Positions 1 to 10,433 of a stretch of 64,000 nt of DNA are shown here, piece by piece. Under the pieces are notes generated by a model. It was not told where the DNA came from and made no database searches. It saw only the letters and a list, made by a program, of their open reading frames with translations. The stretch comes from Xanthoparmelia taractica (Eukaryota; Ascomycota; Lecanoromycetes; Lecanorales; Parmeliaceae): the NCBI GenBank assembly GCA_033085395.1, contig MU853180.1, forward strand, positions 186,001 to 250,000. The letters run 5' to 3'. Position 1 is the first letter of the stretch. Each line of letters starts with the position of its first letter. The position numbers and the translations under genes are program-made.

Positions 1-579
1 GCTGGGGTAGAGAAACACCCGGGGCAGGAGAATATCTTGGGTGTCCATGCGCAATTGGCTCAATGGAGGGATATGCACTCGTGAAGGATCAAAGGTCTAC
101 GGTCTCTGCGCCAAAACTCTGCGCCTATTGAAAGAATTGAGAAAATTTGCTATCAAGGTCCTGCTGTCCATCAAAATTTCGCTCCATTGCGGTCTGCGAG
201 AGCATGAAATGGGACATGCATGCTAGGCGATTCAGCATTGTCTATTGGGTGTCGGCCAATAATTGTATAGTAGAGGGATGTATGGATAGTTGCATCAGTA
301 ATAAATCATCGCGTGAAGTGAATAAGGATGGTCTGGCATCTATAGAGGCGCCTTGATCCAGGTCGATAGTTAAGAAATGTAGTGTAGATATAACGACGGC
401 TTTGAAATTTTAATTCCAACCAAAATCACGAACATAGTAGTGGACTGGCTTGCTTTACAGACATGGTTTACTACATGAGACATACACTTTATTACTCCCA
501 TCATATCACTGATTAGGCTTTTGGCCTGGTGGCGTACGGCTCCCATTCCCAGCCATTTCCACTCACCCATGCCCAAAGC
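1..579. other. Left-edge non-coding stretch, possible gene end
   Basis: No complete gene is seen here. Frame 1 from the window edge reads about 27 residues with protein-like composition (including GQENILGVHAQLAQWRD) before a TGA near position 82, so the first 80 bases could be the 3' end of a plus-strand gene outside the window. This is a weak inference from composition only. The remainder is presumably the 5' region of the TRM12 gene. Confidence 0.25.
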
Positions 580-2094
580 ATGCAGAGTGATGACCCCGAA
601 AGAGAAAGCAGCGAGACTTCAAGCTCATGTATAGCTCTCATTGTTCCAAAGAGACTGGTCAAGAAGATTAAAGACGTTCTACAAGTTCACGGAGATTTGG
701 ACAAGAGCCTCAAGATCAGACCGGCTACTCTTGAGGACTTAGAGAACTTAGCGGAGACTTTAAATGAGACTCTACCTGATGCCTTTTTCATTCCAACTAA
801 GCTTTCCGTGAGGACCGGACAAGCTAATTCAGATGCTTTGCTTTTGAAAGGGGATTTACTCCGGTCATTCGGGCTAGTGGAGTGTGAGAAGGACATTGGC
901 ATGATTACATTTGAGCGGGCTCATGACATTCATGGCTCCGAAACGTCTTTTATGAACCTGTTGGCTCGGACAATAGACCGTTGGCTTCATCGGCTGCCTC
1001 CCGAGCAACACAATTGGGCTTTTGCCAGGGAGGCTATGCTATCTTACAACTGGACCTACATGGTCTATCCGCCTCTTCTCCTTCTACCATCTTCTACCTT
1101 GTCGAACCTAATGTCTATCTTTGCCTCGCAAGGTCAAGATCTCCCTGAAGACCTTTCTCCTCTTTGGCACCTCCTCTCCAAAGAATTCAAAATTTCTAAT
1201 ATCGCATTGAACGCTCCGATACCGGCGAGCGCTTCAACAGAAGTTTCGGTCCAAGACGGTAAACATCCGGAGGCGAATGTTCTCCGCTCTCCCACAGGCC
1301 TTGGGCCTCTATACGGAGACTTTGGGCCAGCTTTACCGCTGAGTCATATTCCCACGTTCCCCGACTTTTCCTCAACATTCTGGTGCACAGCTCGGCAGAA
1401 TAATATATTCCAGACTTGGGCACCGCGTTATACGATGTTCTCTCGTGGCAATATCTCAGAGAAAGCACGCATTCTGGGCCTCCAAACATTGACGGAAAAT
1501 CAATTGGGAAGTCAGCCGGAGGAGACGAGTACAGTAGATCTCTATGCAGGCATTGGATATTTCGCTTTTAGCTATGCTAAGGCCGGGATTGGCAAAGTGC
1601 TATGCTGGGAAATCAGTCCATGGAGTATCGAGGGCCTAAGCCGAGGGGCAAAGAGGAATGGTTGGGGCGTTGAAGTCATCAAAGAGGGTCAAGCGTCCAA
1701 TCAAACTATCAACGGAGAACAGCGCTTTATCGTCTTCCAAGAAAGTAATGAGCACGCTGCAAGGACAGTAGCTGCTATGAGAGACAGCATTCCTCCCATC
1801 CGACATGTCAACTGCGGCCTCTTACCCTCTTCGAAGGACAGCTGGGAAGTTGCAGTGCAGGTGCTTGATCCAATAGGAGGATGGATTCATGCACACGAGA
1901 ATATTGCCAAGGCGGACATCGAAAGTAGAAAGGAGGAAGTTGTCGAAACCTTTACGCGACTAGTCAAAAAGCACTGGAGTCAAGGGCGCGAAGTGCAATG
2001 GGAAGTCAAATGTGAGCATGTTGAGCAAGTCAAGAGCTACGCTCCGGGTGTTGTGCACTGCGTTCTGGACGTCTCCGTCCTGCTTACGGGATGA
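580..2094 (+). CDS. TRM12: tRNA wybutosine-synthesizing protein 2 (Trm12/TYW2)
   Basis: Uninterrupted reading frame of 504 residues from the ATG at 580; the frame is open 51 bases further upstream, but only a GTG lies there, so 580 is the first ATG. The C-terminal half holds a class I SAM-dependent fold with the motif DLYAGIGYFAFSYAKAG followed by the acidic strand end LCWEISPWSIEGL, the diagnostic pair for the Trm5/Trm12 family. Family members transfer the 3-amino-3-carboxypropyl group of SAM to 4-demethylwyosine at position 37 of tRNA-Phe, the second step of wybutosine synthesis, in the cytosol. Length is close to the yeast protein (462 residues). The C-terminal RHVNCGLLPSSKDSW segment also fits the family. 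No intron is needed. Confidence 0.92.
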   Translation: MQSDDPERESSETSSSCIALIVPKRLVKKIKDVLQVHGDLDKSLKIRPATLEDLENLAETLNETLPDAFFIPTKLSVRTGQANSDALLLKGDLLRSFGLVECEKDIGMITFERAHDIHGSETSFMNLLARTIDRWLHRLPPEQHNWAFAREAMLSYNWTYMVYPPLLLLPSSTLSNLMSIFASQGQDLPEDLSPLWHLLSKEFKISNIALNAPIPASASTEVSVQDGKHPEANVLRSPTGLGPLYGDFGPALPLSHIPTFPDFSSTFWCTARQNNIFQTWAPRYTMFSRGNISEKARILGLQTLTENQLGSQPEETSTVDLYAGIGYFAFSYAKAGIGKVLCWEISPWSIEGLSRGAKRNGWGVEVIKEGQASNQTINGEQRFIVFQESNEHAARTVAAMRDSIPPIRHVNCGLLPSSKDSWEVAVQVLDPIGGWIHAHENIAKADIESRKEEVVETFTRLVKKHWSQGREVQWEVKCEHVEQVKSYAPGVVHCVLDVSVLLTG

Positions 2095-2491
2095 GCTTCG
2101 GAGGAGAGCCCTCTAGCACGTCTTGACTTGTCTGCTCCGAGACCCAGGTCTAGAGCCATTGGAAGCCAGAGAAACCTGAACACCTGTCAGGCATTATGGC
2201 ACCCCTAGCAAGAAGTGGAACCTTGGCAGATGTGCAGCCCTCACTTAGCATTATGTCACTCATTTGTTGCTAAAGCTTAAACTGACAGCGGGTCTTGTGG
2301 GCTTTCACTTCTTGCGCAAGAGGTATTTCAAGTACAAGAGTTAAAACCCGATAATTTTTTGGTAGCCTCTGCTATTTCGGTATCAAGCAAGATAAAACCA
2401 TGGAGAAAATGGGCGTGCATGACGTTGGAGTTCACGAAAAGACCACCACAGGTCTTATAAGGGAAAAAACCAGGCCTGCCTCTTATACTTG
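2095..2491. other. Intergenic, convergent gene ends
   Basis: Lies between the stop of TRM12 (plus) and the stop of the small SANT-like gene (minus), so it should hold both 3' UTRs. Nothing else was recognised. Confidence 0.5.
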
Positions 2492-3050
2492 TCAAGACTT
2501 GAGGCGGTCATTGTGGAGTTGGTGCTGCTCGCGTTCCTTCGATTTGACGGACTGGACGGGCTCGTCGAACTGGACTGTGTCGTCGGATTCGTCGGACAGG
2601 GCGGTCTGGTCCGGCTGATCCGACGTTTCTCCATCATTGAGAGTCATGATGTCCACAAAATCATCGAGATTGTTGTTCTACCATCAGATAGTCAGCACAC
2701 AGACTTCTCCAGGAATTCCTAAAGCTGCTTACCTCACCGATAATAGCCGCTGTTTCACCGTCAAATTCCAGCAATCTTTCCAGCTGAGCCTTCTCCATCC
2801 TGCTGAAAAGCCATTCATCTACAAGCTTGAGATCCCACTCTCGATCAGGTGTAGGCCAAGAGTCCCCCAGCACGAGCTCTTTCTGACCACATACTCTTCG
2901 AAGTCTCGACGCTTTGTGAGCGATCTGCTTTGCATTGCGGACTTTGGGACGGCACTTTTTAGCCAGGAGATCTACTATCGTAGCAATTCTGACTCGACGT
3001 GAGGCATAGTATAGGAGGACAAGCTCTTCTTCAGTGGTCCACTTTGACAT
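2492..3050 (-). CDS. Small SANT/Myb-like protein, acidic C-terminus
   Basis: Two-exon model: exon 1 3050..2733, intron 2732..2678 (GTAAGC..GGTAG with a GCTGAC branch site), exon 2 2677..2492; 167 residues. The first 50 residues look like a divergent SANT/Myb helix bundle: W4 in SKWTTEEELVLLYY, then ATIVDLLAKKC and NAKQIAHKASRLRR, matching the spacing of a tryptophan, an acidic helix and a basic third helix. Residues 107-150 are acidic and Ser/Asp/Gln-rich. Family-level knowledge would suggest DNA or chromatin binding, but I do not recognise a named ortholog. The frame stays open through the splice, which supports the model. It could be a lineage-restricted gene. Confidence 0.6.
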
Positions 3051-6000
3051 CTTGGAAATACAGGGTGACTAAACGGTGGATTCAGTGAATGCTCCTCGAA
3101 CTCATGCCTGAGTGAGAGGCGGATGGGGAAGTTGGTGACCAAACTGAGAGGGGCAAGGCCGCCCTTTATCTATCTTGCGTCTTGTTCAATTCGGGTTATA
3201 TCATGTGACATCATGTTTGGCGACAACCAACAAGTGATCAAGATCTAGCTACTGAACAGCTTCATTGCATTAGTCAATAGCTCAAACGGCGCGACTGAGC
3301 GAAGTGCTTGTTGTGATCGACCGGCTTGGAATCTTTCCGAGTACTTGTGCTCTCGTTTGAATAATCGTTGAAGGGTATCGCCAATGTGAGTTGAAAGACC
3401 GAAGAGGACCGAAAAAGGCCCATATTTCACGACTGACTCCGCTTACGTACTCTATATCACCTGCCTAATTGATCCCTGACAATGAGCCCTTTCAATCATA
3501 CGATCTCGGACGATGTGTCCACGGACCTGTCGATCTGAGCTTTTGGTGAGTCTGATTGGACATGCATGCTTCCAACGACTATGTTATGCATCCGTGCAAA
3601 TCTCCGAAAGTCAGGACTGGGCCGGGTCCATGACGCAGGAACCCGCTAGCCTTGCGGACTACAAATACATAAGCGTGAAGATCACGGGTGCGCCGAAGAG
3701 CGACTAGGTGCTGGGCGAGGCTAGGTTTCATGTGACCGTCTTCTAATGGCAGGATTCATCCGTTGCGGATTTGGTCGGTCTTTGGGTGATGCTTTCAGGT
3801 TCCGGCAGGACTGATTTCGAGATCTTGAGAAACAGAGTCGCTGAGGGTCGAAATTTGGACATTATGCTTCATGGACGACAGATCTTCACTTGCAAGAGAA
3901 CGTGGAGCTGACTCGCGGAGCGAACCTTGCGAACGGACATTTACCGGTCAAAAAGCGCGAAGATGGTGTGGCCACCGAAGACACGTGACAAGATCGGAGG
4001 TAAGCTGCCTTTTTCTGTGAAATGGATTAGGAATCATGTCGCTCTGTGAGGCCCACTTCACCACGGAATTTAAGTGACCTTGGTACTTCAAAGTTGAAAC
4101 GCGAGTTCGGAGACACTAACATGCTCTGCCGTTACCGGTATCAATCATTCCGCAGCCGCAGGCTTCCTTTACATGAAGATCATGCCTTGACAAGGTCTGC
4201 TAGTGTGCAGTACATGAAAGCAGTCACTCACGAATACACAACCCCCAAAGGGCATAGGCGATACAATCGCAGCAACTCAAAAAGCTGGTCATCAACTAAT
4301 CATCAACATTCAGAAACGAGCTTTAGAGCCCCTCAGTGATCTGCTCGGTCTCTGGGGCTCCGGTGGCAAGACACGACTTCCTAGTAAGCAAGCCTTACCA
4401 GTACCGGATCCAACGGTGTCAATCAAATAAGTGATAAGTGTATGGCCCGTGCGGGAGGGTGGTGCAGTCGGGATTGCGTTATTGATAGCAGGACCTCGGA
4501 TACGCGGAATTGTGGCTGAAGGAGCGCTACTAAGAATCGGAGTTAGTTTTGGCATCTCGCAAAGTAATTTGGGGGGAAACAACCCCAAATCTGTTTTAGA
4601 AGGCTGACGGCGTACGCATGACTCGGAAGGCCGTTCTCCGGAGGCTGCAGGCGCGAGTGGCACCGGCTTTGGATTTCTTGTACTATTTTCGCTCGTGGGA
4701 ACTATGGAATCCTTGACCGAGCACCCGCGATGAGAGATGTCATCCTGTACGCAATGCAACCTTACGGTTGAACCTGATTGGGCAACTTCTTCGCCGGAGG
4801 AGATGGGGCTTGCATTGTTCAATGAGGCTCGGAGCTTGCCTCAAGTCACCCTCGGCTTCTTCATATCGTGATCGGTAACGGTCCAAATTGGGAGTGCAGA
4901 ATATGGCGGGAGCAACACTCAAATAGCGCCAAAGAACCTGCAGTCATCACTTAATATATGATGAGAAACCCGAAACCCTGTTTGTTGTTCTTCCACGAGA
5001 CGCCTGCGCTCCCGGTCGACTTCTTTCCGCTGCAGAAGATACTAGTGGAGTGTTTGCTAGCTCGGAGATTTAGCTTATCTATGCTCCTTGTAATTTCCGG
5101 GCATCCTCCGACGTGCGTGATACATGATTAATTAATCCGCTTGATCGGAATCGGATTGAAAATCATGAGCAAGTCAACGGATATCGAACCATCATGCTCT
5201 GGAGTCCCATCAGGCTCTGGGCAATCAGAGTATAGCGAGGGATTCTTCAGGGTCTTCCCATAACAGGCCTGAACTGGGCGCTGTGACTGGATGCTCGCTC
5301 GCTAGAGCCACGAAAAAGCTTTCCGACCTGGTGCTGGGCAAGTTGGGGAGGACCAATATGGCCAGAAAAGCCGCAAGCCAAGCGGCAAGACGATCCAGCG
5401 ACTAACCCTCTTCAGTATCCAGTGGATCTCAGGATATGAAGAAACAGGAAGGGTGATGTTGAAGTGATGTTCGAAACGGCATGTCACGATATAGAACCAA
5501 AGGAACTGTGGACGCTTCCTTACGACCCGCTGTCGACAGAACTTGAGCTGAAACAAACTGTCTCCAAACTCGGGCTAACCTCCGCAACTCAGAAAGCCCT
5601 TACCTACTCCGCATCGAGAGCGTCATGTTCCATTTCTCGCCCGATCGCTCCAAGCCTGAGGACAAAGATTTTGACGGCGTAAGCTACAAGTTTTTCGTCA
5701 TGTATATCCGTGACGTTCCTGTTGGTACTACACATTCTCAACATAAATGAGCTCTTGAGCACTTCATATCGAGGTCACAAGCGAACATTCTTCCTGCTTG
5801 CGAGGAACGTTCACAGGCGTTGGATCAAGCATTTCTGATTGTTGCTAAAGCCGGCTGGGGACCTTTTCGAGCGGTGCGTGGTCCTTTCGTTGGAGGTTGA
5901 ACAGATGATGCTGGAGCTACCGAGGGAATTCAGCATGACTAAGACGAGGGTGGTACCCGCTTAGAATGTAAGGGTGAGGTTGACGTACTGCTTGCATGAC

Positions 6001-7441
6001 TAATTTTGCTCACTGGATCTTGGATGCGACGTACAAGCATTGGAAAAAATCTTAGCTGCTTGTCTGGCAAAGCAAGGAATAATGTCGACGCTGGATGGAG
6101 AGCTTCGTCGATTCGGATCATATCTATCGCATGCCTTCTCGCTAAGGTGGCGTCTTTCCTACAGTCACTCGAGGACATGCTCTCTATTCATGGCGTGGAA
6201 ATAGGACCGTCGTCGGAATCGTCGGACGAGAAATCTGTTTACCCCTGGTTGCAAATGAAAGCGAGAGATCACGGTGCGCATGTTTGGCAATTTACACACA
6301 GAGATTACCCACACCCCAAAACAGTCTCGGCGATGGTAGGTACCCCTGCCATGGCGCAATCATGTTGGAGCTATTAGAGAGGATTCCAACAGTAAAATGC
6401 AGATCCCTCATTTACCCGCGTCCTATCTGACGAAGATATGGCAAAGATACAGACGCTCTTCACCTGATATACAACAACTCAACTTAATAGCCTCGGAGTG
6501 CACCGTCAACCAAAAAGAGAATGTTATCTCCACATGAGTGCAAATGCAAGAATAGCCATACTGGCGTCTCTCAATATGTTAACCATCAACCTGAAAGCAT
6601 ATAAATGAAACTATGCCTGACGGAAATACTCTCACTCACGATTCCTTACCATTTCTTGGCCTCCTTCTATTTAGGCAACCAGCCGTTCAATCCATCCTGT
6701 CGTCAGTCCATCTGCAACCCGGGCCCGTTTCAATCCGCGTGTGCCATCAACTGTCTGAAATACCCATAAAAAAATCAAACCAACGGCTGATGTCCTGGCG
6801 CGACTGCCACATTTCCGTGAAGAATTCTGCTCAGCAGTATAATCTTTCTTTGACGCCACAACGAAGTATTCTTTACTTAGCAGAAATCAGGAAGTAGGAA
6901 CTGCATAGAGTATATCGTGCATGTACATCTGCCTTCCAATTGCGGAATATGCGACTTGCGAAGCGCAAACCGTTGATGACCACGAGCAAAAACAAGATCT
7001 GGGTACGTATCGCGTCTCGGCTCAATTGACAAAACTGTTGATTTCCAGGCAAATGGTTCGCGTGCCACAGTAGCGATAACAGTGGTCTCCACTACTGGAC
7101 CTGCAATGTCAAGCCCAGGCGCCTAGAAATCCATCGCTAAGCTCTCCGGCAGCCCCGCAAATCGCGTCTGTGTTAGCTAGCCTCAAGCAAACGTAAAGTG
7201 CGTCAAACGGACAAGCGGGTTCTCTGTAAGTCAAAGCCAAGTAGGTCAGACACTGCCTCGCAAGCCAGGTACATCGGGACAATAATGAGTCTCGATCTCC
7301 ACAGAGTACAAGGCCGGCTGCCCCAAGATCTGTCGAATCTTGCCGCTCTTTTAACAAGATAACAAGATGGGACGACGATATCGATTCATGCCAAAATGTA
7401 CACGAAAGAAACTACATGGCTCACAGAACAGACACAACACC
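3051..7441. other. Gene-poor 4.4 kb stretch with possible coding relics
   Basis: No gene with an ATG, plausible splice sites and a recognisable domain was found on either strand. The longest minus frame (4310..4822) starts at TTG and is low-complexity proline/serine text. Two short pieces read like old coding sequence. One is a plus frame near 5605-5755 (residues such as PYLLRIESVMFHFSPDRSK, then a stop). The other is a plus frame near 6390-6538 containing LNLIASE, which faintly recalls the serine hydroxymethyltransferase signature. Neither can be extended, so I treat the region as intergenic or decayed. Confidence 0.4.
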
Positions 7442-8122
7442 CTACGCCGACAGCAACGGCACCGCCACCCCCGCCGCCGTCACCGTAACAAACACCACCA
7501 ACCCCTTCACCTCATGCTGAAAACCCGTCCCATGCAGCCCCGGAAACCCCATCCTGGACTCCTGCACCAGCCTAGCCGCCACGGTCCCCACGAAGCTCCA
7601 CAGGATCTTCGTGTTCATGCTCCAAAACCGCATTTCCAGGTCGCCGCACTGGAATCGCACCATCTCGCCTCGCATGCCGTGCAGGATTGAGGGGGTGCTG
7701 GCTACGAGGGTTGGGGGGAGCGAGGAGGCGAGGGAGGAGATGCGGGCGTAGAAGGTGGCGAGCTGGGTGGCGGCGGGGAGCATGGGGAGGAGGGCGAGCT
7801 GGGAGGGAGGTCAGTGTTTGTTGGGAGGAGGGGATGGGTTAGAGAGAGCTCTTACGTAGTTGATTGAGCGAGAGGTCCAGCCGTTGCCCCAAGTGGTGTG
7901 GGTGTGTGTGAGGGTGTTTGGGGGGGAGCGTTTGCTGATGGGCTGGGCGTGGGGGAGTGTGGGAGGATTGGCAACAGGGCCGGACAGAGCATTGGGACTG
8001 GATTCATGGTTGGTTGTGTCTTTGGTGAGGATGACAGAGGTAGGAGTTCCGCTGGAGAGGATGCATAAGGACGTAAGGATGGCCGATATGGCTGAGAGCC
8101 GCAACCTCCAAGAGAGCTGCAT
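7442..8122 (-). CDS. Secreted or membrane-anchored protein of unknown function
   Basis: Two exons: 8122..7856 and 7798..7442, with a 57-bp intron (GTAAGAG..CTCCCAG); 207 residues. The ATG at 8122 was chosen because the frame upstream offers only a TTG and because it begins a good signal peptide, MQLSWRLRLSAISAILTSLC. A Ser/Pro/Thr-rich spacer (residues about 30-80) is followed by a compact domain with RFQCGDLEMRFWSMNTK and GFPGLHGTGF, then a hydrophobic C-terminus (GLVVFVTVTAAGVAVPLLSA) that could be a GPI signal or a tail anchor. I do not recognise the family. It lies 359 bp downstream of the Ssp120-like gene on the same strand. Confidence 0.7.
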
Positions 8123-8481
8123 CCTATAACCAAAATAATAGAGTAATAGATCCAGCTGCAGTGCTTGTGGAATTGATGGCAATGTTTCAAAGTGCCTGAT
8201 ATTTCCTTCACGAATTTAGAATTTGCCTGTCGCTAGAGCGCAGTTAGAGCACGACCGTGCGTTCAGTCGCGTTTCCAGCTCAGCCTCCTTATCGTTCATC
8301 AAGCGAGCTCCGCTTACGGGTCGCTCATTCTAAAGTAGCTAATACAAGGAGACTCACGTATAGTACAAAGTATGTAACGGGATAGTTGACCAGGAAATTC
8401 CGACCAGCAAAATCCCAAAATCTGATCCAGCAAAAGAGCACCGTGAATGTAAAGTAGAAAAGCCGGTGACTACCACTGCCT
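8123..8481. other. Intergenic between two minus-strand secretory genes
   Basis: Should contain the 3' UTR of the Ssp120-like gene and the promoter of the signal-peptide gene below it. No conserved element was picked out by eye. Confidence 0.4.
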
Positions 8482-9367
8482 CTAGTAGCGCCGAAACTTC
8501 TGGGGTATGTTGTGCTCCACTATGGGCATCTGATCCATTTGTTCTTGGAAGTCCGCCTGAGCATCCATCTCGTCATGTTTTCGAAAGTGGGCGATGTCTT
8601 CAGGGTGCGTGAGGTCTTCTTCTCTCGTATCTATTGATGATCGATCCTGTCAGTGTACCGCAGCATGGAGCTCGAGCAGGAGTGACCCACTTTCGTCATG
8701 AAACTTCTCGAAATGGTGAATTTCGTACTCGTACTCGTCATCACCATGGTGTCCTGGCCCAGTCTACCGTTTCAAGTGATAGTTAGCACAGCGTTCATAA
8801 CCTTCGTCCTCGTAGCAATGGCAGCAGAGTATCTAGCCCAAAGAACAAAGCACCAATTCCGGCTCGCCCCATGGACACCCCCAGAGCGATACCATCGACG
8901 CAGGCCACGACCAACTGGGCAACTCCCAAAGTCCACCTCCAAGCCCAAAACTGATTGTAGCAACTGCGACAACCTACCCCCAGGTCCGGCAACCTCTTCC
9001 CTTCCTTTATCCATCCATCCATCCACTCCTCCCTACTGATAGCCCCATCCCCATCCTTATCAAATAATCGTACCACCTCTTGCACGGCGCTCGTTTTCTT
9101 TTCCTGCGGCACATCCTTGGCGCTCTCGTCGTCTAAACCGTACGTTCGTCGGATTTCGTCGGGGCTCCATTGGCCGGAGGAGTCGTAGTCATGCAAAGTG
9201 AAGAAGGCAGAGGGGTCGAGATTAGCAATGTGATGTTCTTCGGCCATATGGCGCGTTGCCCAGTCGGCATCGTCTGATATGGGGACCTGGTGGCCGTGGC
9301 AGAGAGCCGTAGGGAGGAGTGCGAGGAGTGCGAGCGAAACAATGGGGGTGGCGAGGTGGGAGTGCAT
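8482..9367 (-). CDS. SSP120: Ssp120/MCFD2-like EF-hand secretory-pathway protein
   Basis: Three exons: 9367..8978, 8763..8691, 8630..8482 (introns 214 and 60 bp, the first with a GCTAAC branch site); 203 residues in frame. A signal peptide (ALLALLPTALCHG) is followed by the family block DADWATRHMAEEHHI. EF-hand loop 1 is DYDSSGQWSPDE (residues 60-71), and a perfect loop 2 is DKDGDGAISREE (103-114). Past the first splice come GPGHHGDDEYEYEIHHFEK and a charged tail with LTHPEDIAHFRKHDEM, both typical of fungal Ssp120 proteins. Yeast Ssp120 associates with the Emp46/47 lectin cargo receptors, parallel to MCFD2 with ERGIC-53. A calcium-dependent role in ER-Golgi cargo handling is therefore the likely function. 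Confidence 0.85.
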
Positions 9368-10433
9368 GATGGATGGCTCTGGGTGGATGATGGGATAGTT
9401 AGATGCGACAGCGGACTCTAGCTCCCTTGTATTGTCAAAGAGAGTGATGAGGGAGAACAGACGGTTCTTTGAGATCTGGCAGAGGTTTTAGGGTTGAGGG
9501 CCTTGGCATTCTGTAAATGGCCGGACAAAGTAAGGCCTGGATACCTTATGTTTCCCTTACCTTAGGTGACTGTTCGTTAGGGACTTTCTGTTAAGGAATA
9601 CCCTTCACCATACAATCAGCTACTTTCTACATTGCAATTTCTGACACATATTGCCAAGTGGTGAGAAGAGCGCCGACGAGGACGCATTCAATCTATTTGG
9701 CAGCGAAAAGGGTCTTTTATCTCATTGGCAATGCAGGCTTTTGTAACTGCAGTTTGTCGATTCGGCGCGATGTCTTCATGGTAGTCGCTTAAGTGATAAG
9801 AACTCGTGCTACAACATGGGGCTAGCCTCAGGTTATCACGGGCAGGGCTGGCTTCGGTCAGAACCGTTGGCGGGGGCATAGCCCCTAATCCTACAACCAC
9901 TAACACAACTACCACTACCAACTCATTCCACCTGTATGGGTACATAACAACGGTTGAGAGTGGCTGAGTACTTCTGAACCAGTCTTACGGGGTACGGAAG
10001 CCAATGGATTGATCCAAAGGTCCAGAAATCGCTGCTTGCGCTGTCACATCGTCCAGTGCACAGCCTCGAATGCCCTGCCGCGAAAGCCCTGTGCTCGCAG
10101 CGACTACCCAAGTTGCGCGACAAAGTAGGTACTTTAAGGACTCCTTCCACCCAGCTTCTGACCATCACCTCATCACCGTATTACCTACCCTGGCTGAGAT
10201 GCAGGTAAGCGTCGTGCGACTTTACATCATGATGCCTTTTCCTTACGCAACACCGAGTTCTTTTGGGCTTTGCAGGCCCCAAGTGGGCCTGAGACTAACC
10301 AGCGTCTAGGGCTCATATGCAATGCACGCGGATAGTCAAAAACAAGAGTTCTGATAAATTGTCGGTTCCATTGAAGAACATGTAGTCTTTTTCATCGACC
10401 TTCCATTCTACCTTTGCGAGTATCTCGTTCCCA
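9368..10433. other. Intergenic, 1.07 kb
   Basis: Promoter side of the Ssp120-like gene and 5' side of the HET relic. Several short frames exist, but none shows splice-supported extension or a domain. Nothing further seen. Confidence 0.4.

Noticed and set aside
4310..4822. 170-residue minus frame
   Set aside because: It begins with TTG, is proline/serine-rich without a domain, and a plus-strand frame through the same bases is equally protein-like.
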